From Karalla daura (taxonomy: Eukaryota; Chordata; Actinopteri; Chaetodontiformes; Leiognathidae), in assembly GCA_029224185.1 (NCBI GenBank), contig CM055191.1:25551805-25615804 (forward strand): a stretch of 64,000 nt of DNA, read 5' to 3'. The notes below the pieces were generated by a model. It saw only the letters and a program-made list of their open reading frames with translations, searched no databases and had not been told where the DNA came from. The translations under genes and the position numbers were made by a program. Shown one piece after another: positions 1 through 6,981 of this stretch (position 1 is the first letter of the stretch; each line of letters begins with the position of its first letter).

Positions 1-604
1 TCAATTTGCTGTGCAGTCGTGGCCAACATGCTGAAGGTGGCAGCAAAAGCTTCTCAAATGCGTTTTCTGTTTCGCGTTTGCAGTTCTATAAAAAGGCTCA
101 ACTTGGCCCAAACTGCACAGCAAAATGCCTGTATTGTGTTCAGAAAGCCAACATGATGAATGTGGTAGAAAGAGCTTCTGAAATGCATTTTCACTCAGTT
201 TCACGGTTGTCGTTCTGTGAAATGGCCGAAATCGGCTTTGTGAACACAATACAGGTAATTTGCGGTTTAGTAGGGGCCAAAGTGCTGACCATGGAAGCAA
301 CAGCTTCTCAAATGCGTTTCTCAGTTTCGTGTTCGTAGTTCTATTAAAAGGCTCAACTTGGCTTTCAGAACACATTGCAGGCATTTTGCTGTGCAGTTTG
401 GGCCAACATGATGAATGTGGTAGAAAGAGCTTCTGAAATGCATCTTCCCACAGTTTCACACTTGCAGTTCTGTGAAACGGCCGAAATCGGCTTTGTGAAC
501 ACAATACAGGCAATTTGCTGTACAGTCGTGGCCAACATGCTGAAGGTGGCAGCAAAAGCTTCTCAAATGCGTTTCTCAGTTTCGTGTTCGTAGTTCTATA
601 AAAA
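1..604. repeat. Block: I(end), J/Z', X
   Basis: The window opens inside a B half. The order I, J/Z', X repeats at 49334-50097. At 605 the X is followed by a Y/A chimera rather than a Y. Confidence 0.88.
95..349. repeat. Chimeric monomer J/Z' (255 bp)
   Basis: The inverted block (TATT form) and TTGTCGTTCTGTGAAATGG of type J are joined at ATACAGGTAATTTGCGG to the Z' B half (GACCATGGAAGC, TATTAAAA). The same chimera, including the GGTAATTTG base, occurs at 49588, and both lie between I-like sequence and X. The sequence from 1 to 94 is the end of an I (or B) monomer. Confidence 0.88.
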
Positions 605-858
605 GGCTCAACTTGGCTTTCAGAACACATTACAGGCATTTTGCTGTGCAGTTTGGGCCAACATGATGAATTTGGTAGAAAGAGCTATTGAAATGCATCT
701 TCCCACAGTTTGACGCTCGCAATTCTGTAAAACGGCCGAAATCGGCTTTGTGTTCACAATACAGGCAATTTGATGTATAGTAGAGGCCAACATGCCGAAG
801 GTGGCAGCAAAAGCTTCTCAAATGCGTTTTCTGTTTCGCGTTTGCAGTTCTATAAAAA

Positions 859-1112
859 GGCTCAACTTGGCTTTCTTCACACATTACAGGCATTTTGCTG
901 TGCAGTTTAGGCCAACATGATGAATGTGGTAGAATGAGCTTCTGAAATGCATCTTCCCACAGTTTGACGCTCGCAGTTCTGTGAAATGGCCGAAATCGGC
1001 TTTGTGAACACAATACAGTCAATTTGCTGTGCAGTCGTGGCCAACATGCTGAAGGTGGCAGCAAAAGCTTCTCAAATGCGTTTTCTGTTTCGCGTTTGCA
1101 GTTCTATAAAAA
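859..1112. repeat. Monomer type B (254 bp, HOR position 2)
   Basis: Diagnostics: CTTTCTTCACACATTACAGG left arm, GGTAGAATGAGC, GTGAAATGGCC, ATACAGTCAATTTG, GTGCAGTCGTGG and the GCGTTTTCTG end. Further copies start at 6982, 13617, 26119, 30200, 36324, 42192, 45763, 47803, 54181, 56221, 59027 and 61322. It is followed by C or by the C/X chimera. Confidence 0.92.
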
Positions 1113-1368
1113 GGCTCAACTTGGCTTTCTTCACACATCACAGGCATTTTGCTGTGCAGTTTGGGCCAACATGATGAATGTGGTAGAAAGAGCTTCTGAA
1201 ATGCATTTTCACTCAGTTTCACGGTTGTAGTTCTGTGAAATGGCCGAAATCGGCTTTGTGAACACAATACAGGCAATTTGCTGTATAGTAGGGGCCAATA
1301 TGCTGAAGGTGGCAGCAAAAGCTTCTCAAATGGGTTTTCTCAGTTTCGCGTTCGCAGTTCTATAAAAA
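1113..1368. repeat. Monomer type C (256 bp, HOR position 3)
   Basis: Diagnostics: TTCACACATCACAGG left arm, GCATTTTCACTCAG, GGTTGTAGTTCTGTGAAATGG, ATAGTAGGGGCCAATATG and the private AAATGGGTTTTCTCAG. Further copies start at 7236, 13871, 30454, 46017, 48057, 54435, 56475, 59281 and 61576. It is followed by D. Confidence 0.92.
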
Positions 1369-1380
1369 GGCTCAACTTGG

Positions 1381-1421
1381 CCCAAACTGCACAGCAAAAT
1401 GCCTGTAATGTGTTCAGAAAG
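1381..1421 (-). repeat. 41-bp micro-inversion, TAAT form (reference in type D)
   Basis: Other monomers read CTTTCAGAACAC...GCAGTTTGGG here. This copy reads the reverse complement, CCCAAACTGCACAGC...GTGTTCAGAAAG, with one base different from an exact flip of the common form. It is flanked by TTGG on the left and CCAA on the right, as in uninverted monomers. With the adjoining C and G this makes the 5-bp inverted repeat TTGGC/GCCAA. Block length and monomer length are unchanged. The same form (CTGTAATGTG) occurs in all D and K monomers, the K/O chimeras and Q'. Confidence 0.95.
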
Positions 1422-1615
1422 CCAACATGATGAATGTGGTAGAAAGAGCTTCTGAAATGCATCTTCCCACAGTATGACGCTCGCAGTTCTGTAAAACGGC
1501 CGAAATCGGCTTTGTGAACACAATACAGGCAATTTGCGGTTTAGTAGGGGCCAAAGTGCTGACCATGGAAGCAACAGCTTCTCAAATGCGTTTCTCAGTT
1601 TCGCGTTCGTAGTTC

Positions 1616-1623
1616 TATAAAAA
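1616..1623 (+). other. TATAAAAA motif at each monomer end (example)
   Basis: TATAAAAA precedes the phase string in most monomers, on the plus strand. Types E, F-like junction forms and Z' read TATTAAAA where they precede an L2-type left arm (GAACACATTGCAGG), and type H reads TACAAATA. It resembles a TATA box, but no transcription unit is visible, so it is recorded as a recurrent motif rather than a promoter. Confidence 0.4.
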
Positions 1624-1878
1624 GGCTCAACTTGGCTTTCAGAACACATTACAGGTTTTTTGCTGTGCAGTTTGGGCCAACATGATGAATGTGGTAGAAA
1701 GAGCTTCTGAAATGCACCTTCCCACAGTTTCACGCTCGCAGTTCTTTGAAACGGCCGAAATCGGCTTTTCGAACACAATACAGGCAATTTGCTGTACAGT
1801 AGAGGACAACATGCTGAACATGGCAGCAACAACTTCTCAAATGCGTTTCTCAGTTTCGTGTTCGTAGTTCTATTAAAA
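1624..1878. repeat. Monomer type E (255 bp, HOR position 5)
   Basis: Diagnostics: ACAGGTTTTTTGCTG, ATGCACCTTCCC, CAGTTCTTTGAAACGG, CTTTTCGAACACAATAC, GTAGAGGACAACATGCTG and GCAACAACTTCTC. Further copies start at 7747, 10299, 14382, 20505, 30965, 48568, 56986, 59792 and 62087. It is the branch point between lineages: F follows in A-P blocks, X follows in the XYZ lineage. Confidence 0.92.
1754..1765. repeat. 12-bp dyad GCCGAAATCGGC at the A/B half boundary
   Basis: The arms GCCGA and TCGGC are exact reverse complements around a central AA. The dyad recurs in most monomers at the junction between the A and B halves. It is broken in type G (GCCAAAATCGGC), F (GCCGAAATCAGC) and N (GCCGAAATCGGA). 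The equivalent place at the B/A junction reads GGCTCAACTTGGC and has no such symmetry. No binding protein is known to me; reported as structure only. Confidence 0.75.
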
Positions 1879-2133
1879 GGCTCAACTTGGCTTTCAGAAC
1901 ACATTGCAGGCATTTTGCTGTGCAGTTTGGGCCAACATGATGAATGTGGTAGAAAGAGCTTCTGAAATGCATCTTCCCACAGCTTCACGCTCGCAGTTCT
2001 GTGAAACGGCCGAAATCAGCATTGTGAACATAATACAGGCAATTTGCTCGACAGTAGTGGCCAAAATGCTGAGCATGGCAGCAACAGCGTCTCGAATGCG
2101 TTTCTCAGTTTCGTGTTCGTAGTTCTATAAAAA
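1879..2133. repeat. Monomer type F (255 bp, HOR position 6)
   Basis: Diagnostics: GAACACATTGCAGG left arm, CACAGCTTCACGCTCG, GAAATCAGCATTGTGAAC, TTGCTCGACAGTAGTGG and AACAGCGTCTCGAATGCG. Further copies start at 28415, 48823, 57241, 60047 and 62342. It is followed by G, by the G/H chimera (57496), or directly by H (49078). Confidence 0.9.
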
Positions 2134-2388
2134 GGCTCAACTTGGCTTTCAGAACACATAACAGGCATTTTGCGGTGCAGTTTGGCCCAACATGATGAAT
2201 GTGGTAGAAAGAGCTTCTGAAATGCATCTTCCCACAGCTTCACGCTCGCAGTTCTGTGAAACGGCCAAAATCGGCATTGTGAACATAATACAGGCAATTT
2301 GCTCGACAGTAGTGGCCAAAATGCTGAGCATGGCAGCAACAGCGTCTCGAATGCGTTTCTCAGTTTCGTGTTCGTAGTTCTATAAAAA
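2134..2388. repeat. Monomer type G (255 bp, HOR position 7)
   Basis: Diagnostics: GAACACATAACAGG, TTTTGCGGTGCAGTTTGGCCC, CACAGCTTCACGCTCG, GGCCAAAATCGGCATTG, GCTCGACAGTAG and GCGTCTCGAATG. Further copies start at 28670, 60302 and 62597. It differs from G' only at the left arm. Confidence 0.9.
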
Positions 2389-2644
2389 GGCTCAACTTGG
2401 CTTTCAGAACACATTACAGGCATTTTGCTGTGCAGTTTAGGCCAACATGATGAATGTGGTAGAAAGAGCTTCTGAAATGCATCTTCCCACAGTTTGACGC
2501 TCGCAGTTCTGTAAAACGGCCGAAATCGGCTTTGTGTTCACAATATAGGCAATTTGATGTATAGTAGAGGCCAACATGCCGAAGGTGGCAGCAAAAGCTT
2601 CTCAAATGCGTCTTCTCAGCTTCGCGTTCGCAGTTCTACAAATA
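2389..2644. repeat. Monomer type H (256 bp, HOR position 8)
   Basis: Diagnostics: GCAGTTTAGGCC, TCTGTAAAACGG, GTGTTCACAATATAGG, GATGTATAGTAGAGGCC, ACATGCCGAAGG, GCGTCTTCTCAGCTTCG and TTCTACAAATAGG. Further copies start at 13107, 23568, 28925, 33773, 39386, 44233, 49078, 51630, 60557 and 62852. It is the only common type whose end lacks a TATAAAA or TATTAAAA motif. Confidence 0.92.
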
Positions 2645-2898
2645 GGCTCAACTTGGCTTTCTTCACACATTACAGGCATTTTGCTGTGCAGTTTAGGCCA
2701 ACATGATGAATGTGGTAGAAAGAGTTTCTGAAATGCATCTTCCCACAGTTTGACGCTCGCATTTCTGTGAAATGGCCGAAATCGGCTTTGTGAACACAAT
2801 ACAGTCAATTTGCTGTGCAGTCGTGGCCAACATGCTGAAGGTGGCAGCAAAAGCTTCTCAAATGCGTTTTCTGTTTCGCGTTTGCAGCTCTATAAAAA
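2645..2898. repeat. Monomer type I (254 bp, HOR position 9)
   Basis: Diagnostics: TTCACACATTACAGG, AAAGAGTTTCTGAAATG, CTCGCATTTCTGTGAAATGG and ATACAGTCAATTTG. Further copies start at 23824, 29181, 34029, 39642, 44489, 49334, 51886, 57752 and 63108. Copies at 2645, 23824 and 34029 share TTTGCAGCTCTATA near the end where others read TTTGCAGTTCTATA, a haplotype tag. Confidence 0.9.
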
Positions 2899-3154
2899 GG
2901 CTCAACTTGGCCCAAACTGCACAGCAAAATGCCTGTATTGTGTTCAGAAAGCCAACATGATGAATGTGGTAGAAAGAGCTTCTGAAATGCATTTTCACTC
3001 AGTTTCACGGTTGTCGTTCTGTGAAATGGCCGAAATCGGCTTTGTGAACACAATACAGGCAATTTGCTGTATAGTAGGGGCCAATATGCTGAAGGTGGCA
3101 GCAAAAGCTTCTCAAATGCGTTTTCTCAGTTTCGCGTTCGCAGTTCTATAAAAA
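2899..3154. repeat. Monomer type J (256 bp, HOR position 10, inverted block)
   Basis: It has the 41-bp inversion in TATT form, then GCATTTTCACTCAG, GGTTGTCGTTCTGTG, GTGAAATGGCC and ATAGTAGGGGCCAATATG. Further copies start at 24078, 29435, 34283, 39896, 44743, 52140, 58006 and 63362. The copy at 29435 leads straight to P, most simply a J/O exchange because J and O share the same B half. Confidence 0.92.
2911..2951 (-). repeat. 41-bp micro-inversion, TATT form (reference in type J)
   Basis: The same block is inverted but reads CTGTATTGTG in place of CTGTAATGTG. This form is fixed in types J and N and in the J/Z' chimeras at 95 and 49588. Read in the forward sense it is TGAACACAATACAGG, which equals the B-half sequence at the equivalent position, so the block carries a mixed A/B signature. 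Type J is often followed directly by K, giving two adjacent inverted blocks (for example 2911 and 3167). Confidence 0.93.
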
Positions 3155-3409
3155 GGCTCAACTTGGCCCAAACTGCACAGCAAAATGCCTGTAATGTGTT
3201 CAGAAAGCCAACATGATGAATGTGGTAGAAAGAGCTTCTGAAATGCATCTTCCCACAGTATGACGCTCGCAGTTCTGTAAAACGGCCGAAATCGGCTTTG
3301 TGAACACAACACAGGCAATTTGCGGTTTAGTAGGGGCCAAAGTGCTGACCATGGAAGCAACAGCTTCTCAAATGCGTTTCTCTGTTTCGCGTTCGTAGTT
3401 CTATAAAAA
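3155..3409. repeat. Monomer type K (255 bp, HOR position 11, inverted block)
   Basis: It is nearly identical to type D (TAAT inversion, CAGTATGACG, GCGGTTTAGTAGG) but ends GCGTTTCTCTGTTTCG. Further copies start at 24334, 34539, 40152, 44999 and 52396. Copies starting at 58262 and 63618 are K/O chimeras with an O-type B half. Confidence 0.9.
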
Positions 3410-3664
3410 GGCTCAACTTGGCTTTCAGAACACATTACAGGCATTTTGCTGTGCAGTTTAGGCCAACATGATGAATGTGGTAGAAAGAGCTTCTGAAATG
3501 CATCTTCCCACAGTTTGACGCTCGCAGTTCTGTAAAACGGCCGAAATCGGCTTTGTGAACACAATACAGGCAATTTGCGGTTTAGTAGGGGCCAAAGTGC
3601 TGACCATGGAAGCAACAGCTTCTCAAATGCGTTTCTCAGTTTCGCGTTCGTAGTTCTATAAAAA
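3410..3664. repeat. Monomer type L (255 bp, HOR position 12)
   Basis: It carries the normal-orientation left arm with GCAGTTTAGGCC, then CAGTTTGACGCTCG, TCTGTAAAACGG and the GCGGTTTAGTAGG / GACCATGGAAGC B half shared with D, K and Z. Further copies start at 24589, 34794, 40407, 40662 and 52651. It looks like K with the block in the normal orientation. Confidence 0.88.
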
Positions 3665-3918
3665 GGCTCAACTTGGCTTTCAGAACACATTACAGGCATT
3701 TTGCTGTGCAGTTTAGGCCAACATGATGAATGTGGTAGAAAGAGCTTCTGAAATGCATCTTCCCACAGTTTGACGCTCGCAGTTCTGTAAAACGTCCGAA
3801 ATCGGCTTTGTGTTCACAATATAGGCAATTTGATGTATAGTAGAGGACAACATGCCGAAGGTGGCAGCAAAAGCTTCTCAAATGCGTTTTCTGTTTCGCG
3901 TTTGCAGTTCTATAAAAA
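3665..3918. repeat. Monomer type M (254 bp, HOR position 13)
   Basis: It is like H through GTGTTCACAATATAGG but has GTAGAGGACAACATGCCG and the short GCGTTTTCTG end. Further copies start at 24844, 35049, 38365, 40917, 46528, 52906 and 54946. The copy at 3665 also has AAACGTCCGAAATC instead of AAACGGCCGAAATC. It is always followed by N. Confidence 0.9.
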
Positions 3919-4174
3919 GGCTCAACTTGGCCCAAACTGCACAGCAAAATGCCTGTATTGTGTTCAGAAAGCCAACATGATGAATGTGGTAGAAAGAGCT
4001 TCTGAAATGCATCTTCCCACAGTATGACGCTTGCAGTTCTGTGAAACGGCCGAAATCGGATCTGTGTTCACAATACAGGCAATTTGATGTATAGTAGAGG
4101 CCAACATGCTGAAGGTGGCAGCAAAAGCTTCTCAAATGCGTTTTCTCAGTTTTGCGTTCGCAGTTCTATAAAAA
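3919..4174. repeat. Monomer type N (256 bp, HOR position 14, inverted block)
   Basis: It has the 41-bp inversion (TATT or TGTT form), CAGTATGACGCTTGC, GAAATCGGATCTGTGTTC and CTCAGTTTTGCGTTCG. It is the commonest inverted type, with 17 copies: 3919, 5961, 12340, 17442, 22801, 25098, 27393, 33006, 35303, 37598, 38619, 41171, 43466, 46782, 50863, 53160 and 55200. It follows M or the E'' chimera and precedes O, except at 3919. Confidence 0.93.
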
Positions 4175-4940
4175 GGCTCAACTTGGCTTTCTTCACATAT
4201 TACAGGCATTTTGCTGTGCAGTTTAGGCCAACATGATGAATGTGGTAGAAAGAGCTTCTGAAATGCACCTTCCCACAGTTTCACGCTCGCAGTTCTTTGA
4301 AACGGCCGAAATCGGCTTTTCGAACACAATACAGGCAATTTGCTGTACAGTAGAGGACAACATGCTGAACATGGCAGCAACAACTTCTCAAATGCGTTTC
4401 TCAGTTTCGTGTTCGTAGTTCTATTAAAAGGCTCAACTTGGCTTTCAGAACACATTGCAGGCATTTTGCTGTGCAGTTTGGGCCAACATGATGAATGTGG
4501 TAGAAAGAGCTTCTGAAATGCATCTTCCCACAGTTTCACACTCGCAGTTCTGTGAAACGGCCGAAATCGGCTTTGTGAACACAATACAGGCAATTTGCTG
4601 TACAGTCGTGGCCAACATGCTGAAGGTGGCAGCAAAACCTTCTCAAATGCGTTTCTCAGTTTCGTGTTCGTAGTTCGATAAAAAGGCTCAACTTGGCTTT
4701 CAGAACACATTACAGGCATTTTGCTGTGCAGTTTGGGTCAACATGATGAATTTGGTAGAAAGAGCTTCTGAAATGCATTTTCACTCAGTTTCACGGTTGT
4801 AGTTGTGTGAAACGGCCGAAATCGGCTTTGTGAACACAATACAGGCAATTTGCTGTATAGTAGGGGCCAATATGCTGAAGGTGGCAGCAAAAGCTTCTCA
4901 AATGCGTTTTCTCAGTTTCGCGTTTGCAGTTCTATAAAAT

Positions 4941-5195
4941 GGCTCAACTTGGTTTTCTGAACACATTATAGGCATTTTGCTCTGCAGCTTAGGCCAACAT
5001 GATGAATGTGGCTGAAAGAGCTTCTGAAATGCATCTTCCCACAGTTTCACGCTCGCACTTCTGTGAAACGGCCGAAATCGGCTTTGTGAACACAATTCTG
5101 GCAATTTGCTCTGTCGTAGTGGCCAACATGCTGAGCATGGCAGCAACAGCTTCTCAAATGCGTTTCTCAGTTTCGTGTTCGTAGTTCTATAAAAA
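4941..5195. repeat. Monomer type Q (255 bp, divergent)
   Basis: The left arm reads TTTTCTGAACACATTATAGG and TTTTGCTCTGCAGCTTAGG, followed by GTGGCTGAAAGAGC, CTCGCACTTCTGTG, AACACAATTCTGGC and TTGCTCTGTCGTAGTGG. CTGAACAC in the normal orientation is otherwise seen only as the reverse complement of the inverted block. A second copy at 5452 (Q') has the same body with the 41-bp block inverted. Confidence 0.88.
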
Positions 5196-5451
5196 GGCTC
5201 AACTTGGCTTTCAGAACACATGACAGGCATTTTTCTATGCAGTTTGGGCCAACATGATGGATGTGGTAGAAAGAGCTTCTGAAATGCATCTTCCCACAGT
5301 TTCACGCTCGCAGTTCTGTGAAACGGCCGAAATCGGCTTTTTGAACACAATATAGGCAATTTGCTGTACATTCGTGGCCAACATGCTGAAGGTGGCAGCA
5401 AAAGCTTCTCAAATACATTTTCTCAGTTTCGCGTTCGTAGTTCTATAAAAA
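5196..5451. repeat. Monomer type R (256 bp, divergent)
   Basis: Diagnostics: GAACACATGACAGG, CATTTTTCTATGCAG, GATGATGGATGTGG, GGCTTTTTGAACACAATATAGG-like B start, GTACATTCGTGG and AAATACATTTTCTCAG. Its left arm recurs at 5707, where it is joined to an M body. It is seen nowhere else in the window. Confidence 0.85.
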
Positions 5452-6216
5452 GGCTCAACTTGGCCCAAACTGCACAGCAAAATGCCTGTAATGTGTTCAG
5501 AAAGCCAACATGATGAATGTGGCTGAAAGAGCTTCTGAAATGCATCTTCCCACAGTTTCACGCTCGCACTTCTGTGAAACGGCCGAAATCGGCTTTGTGA
5601 ACACAATTCTGGCAATTTGCTCTGTCGTAGTGGCCAACATGCTGAGCATGGCAGCAACAGCTTCTCAAATGCGTTTCTCAGTTTCGTGTTCGTAGTTCTA
5701 TAAAAAGGCTCAACTTGGCTTTCAGAACACATGACAGGCATTTTTCTATGCAGTTTAGGCCAACATGATGAATGTGGTAGAAAGAGCTTCTGAAATGCAT
5801 CTTCCCACAGTTTGACGCTCGCAGTTCTGTAAAACGGCCGAAATCGGCTTTGTGTTCACAATATAGGCAATTTGATGTATAGTAGAGGACAACATGCCGA
5901 AGGTGGCAGCAAAAGCTTCTCAAATGCGTTTTCTGTTTCGCGTTTGCAGTTCTATAAAAAGGCTCAACTTGGCCCAAACTGCACAGCAAAATGCCTGTAT
6001 TGTGTTCAGAAAGCCAACATGATGAATGTGGTAGAAAGAGCTTCTGAAATGCATCTTCCCACAGTATGACGCTTGCAGTTCTGTGAAACGGCCGAAATCG
6101 GATCTGTGTTCACAATACAGGCAATTTGATGTATAGTAGAGGCCAACATGCTGAAGGTGGCAGCAAAAGCTTCTCAAATGCGTTTTCTCAGTTTTGCGTT
6201 CGCAGTTCTATAAAAA

Positions 6217-6472
6217 GGCTCAACTTGGCTTTCTTCACACATTACAGGCATTTTGCTGTGCAGTTTGGGCCAACATGATGAATGTGGTAGAAAGGGCGTC
6301 TGAAATGCATTTTCACTCAGTTTCACGGTTGTAGTTCTGTGAAACGGCCGAAATCGGCTTTGTGAACACAATACAGGCAATTTGCTGTATAGTAGGGGCC
6401 AATATGCTGAAGGTGGCAGCAAAAGCTTCTCAAATGCGTTTTCTCAGTTTCGCGTTCGCAGTTCTATAAAAA
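6217..6472. repeat. Monomer type O (256 bp, HOR position 15)
   Basis: Diagnostics: GTAGAAAGGGCGTCTG, GCATTTTCACTCAG, GGTTGTAGTTCTGTGAAAC and ATAGTAGGGGCCAATATG. Two main left arms exist. TTCACACATT occurs at 6217, 25354, 35559, 41427, 47038, 53416 and 55456 and is always followed by P. TTCACTCATT occurs at 23057, 27649, 33262, 37854, 38875, 43722 and 51119 and is always followed by G'. Copies at 12596 and 17698 have a CAGAACACATT arm. Confidence 0.92.
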
Positions 6473-6727
6473 GGCTCAACTTGGCTTTCTTTACACATTA
6501 CAGGCATTATGCGGTGCAGTTTGGCCCAACATGATGAATGTGGTAGAAAGAGCTTCTGAAATGCATCTTCCCACAGTTTGAGGCTCGCAGTTCTGTGAAA
6601 CAGCCGAAATCGGCATTGTGAACATAATACGGGCAATTTGCTCGACAGTAGTGGCCAAAATGCTGAGCATGGCAGCAACAGCGTCTCGAATGCGTTTCTC
6701 AGTTTCGTGTTCGTAGTTCTATAAAAA

Positions 6728-6981
6728 GGCTCAACTTGGCTTTCAGAACACATTACAGGCATTTTGCTGTGCAGTTTAGGCCAACATGATGAATATGGTA
6801 GAAAGAGCTATTGAAATGCATCTTCCCACAGTTTGACGCTCGCAATTCTGTAAAACGGCCGAAATCGGCTTTGTGTTCACAATACAGGCAATTTGATGTA
6901 TAGTAGAGGCCAACATGCCGAAGGTGGCAGCAAAAGCTTCTCAAATGCGTTTTCTGTTTCGCGTTTGCAGTTCTATAAAAA
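6728..6981. repeat. Monomer type A (254 bp, HOR position 1)
   Basis: Diagnostics: GAATATGGTAG, GAGCTATTGAAATG, CGCAATTCTGTAAAAC, GTGTTCACAATACAGG, ACATGCCGAAGG and the short GCGTTTTCTG end. Further copies start at 25865, 29946, 36070, 41938, 45509, 47549, 53927, 55967, 58773 and 61068. Chimeric forms start at 605 (Y/A) and 13363 (I/A). It is always followed by B. Confidence 0.92.

Larger units (their letters stand above)
1369..1623. repeat. Monomer type D (255 bp, HOR position 4, inverted block)
   Basis: It carries the 41-bp inversion in TAAT form, then CACAGTATGACGCTCG, TCTGTAAAACGG, TTTGCGGTTTAGTAGG and GACCATGGAAGC. The end is GCGTTTCTCAGTTTCGCG. Further copies start at 7492, 14127, 30710, 46273, 48313, 54691, 56731, 59537 and 61832. 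It is followed by E, except at 46273 and 54691, where it is followed by M. Confidence 0.92.
605..4174. repeat. Block: Y/A B C D E F G H I J K L M N (canonical HOR, 14 of 16)
   Basis: This is the longest run beginning at A in the canonical order: a Y/A chimera, then B through N without a gap. Together with N O P A at 5961-6981 it defines the 16-mer cycle. The expected full period is 4,081 bp from the reference monomer lengths. Confidence 0.92.
4175..5960. repeat. Block: divergent island (O/E, X-like, Y-like, Q, R, Q', R/M)
   Basis: These are seven monomers with many private substitutions, starting at 4175, 4430, 4685, 4941, 5196, 5452 and 5707. The first has an O/B-like left arm with TTCACATATTACAGG and an E body; the second and third are variants of X and Y (GTTCGATAAAA, TTTGGGTCAAC, GTAGTTGTGTG). 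Then Q, R, Q' and R/M lead back into N. This is the least homogenised stretch of the window. Confidence 0.85.

Noticed and set aside
1113..1368. NFI site, prompted by TTGGC and GCCAA half-sites
   Set aside because: The known palindrome needs a 5-bp spacer; here the half-sites are about 39 bp apart.
2911..2951. Short transposon insertion explaining the inverted block
   Set aside because: Length is unchanged, there is no target-site duplication, and the block is the reverse complement of the sequence it replaces, so inversion explains it fully.
2899..3409. Adjacent inverted blocks in J and K read as one large inversion
   Set aside because: The sequence between the two 41-bp blocks is in the normal orientation, so these are two separate short inversions.
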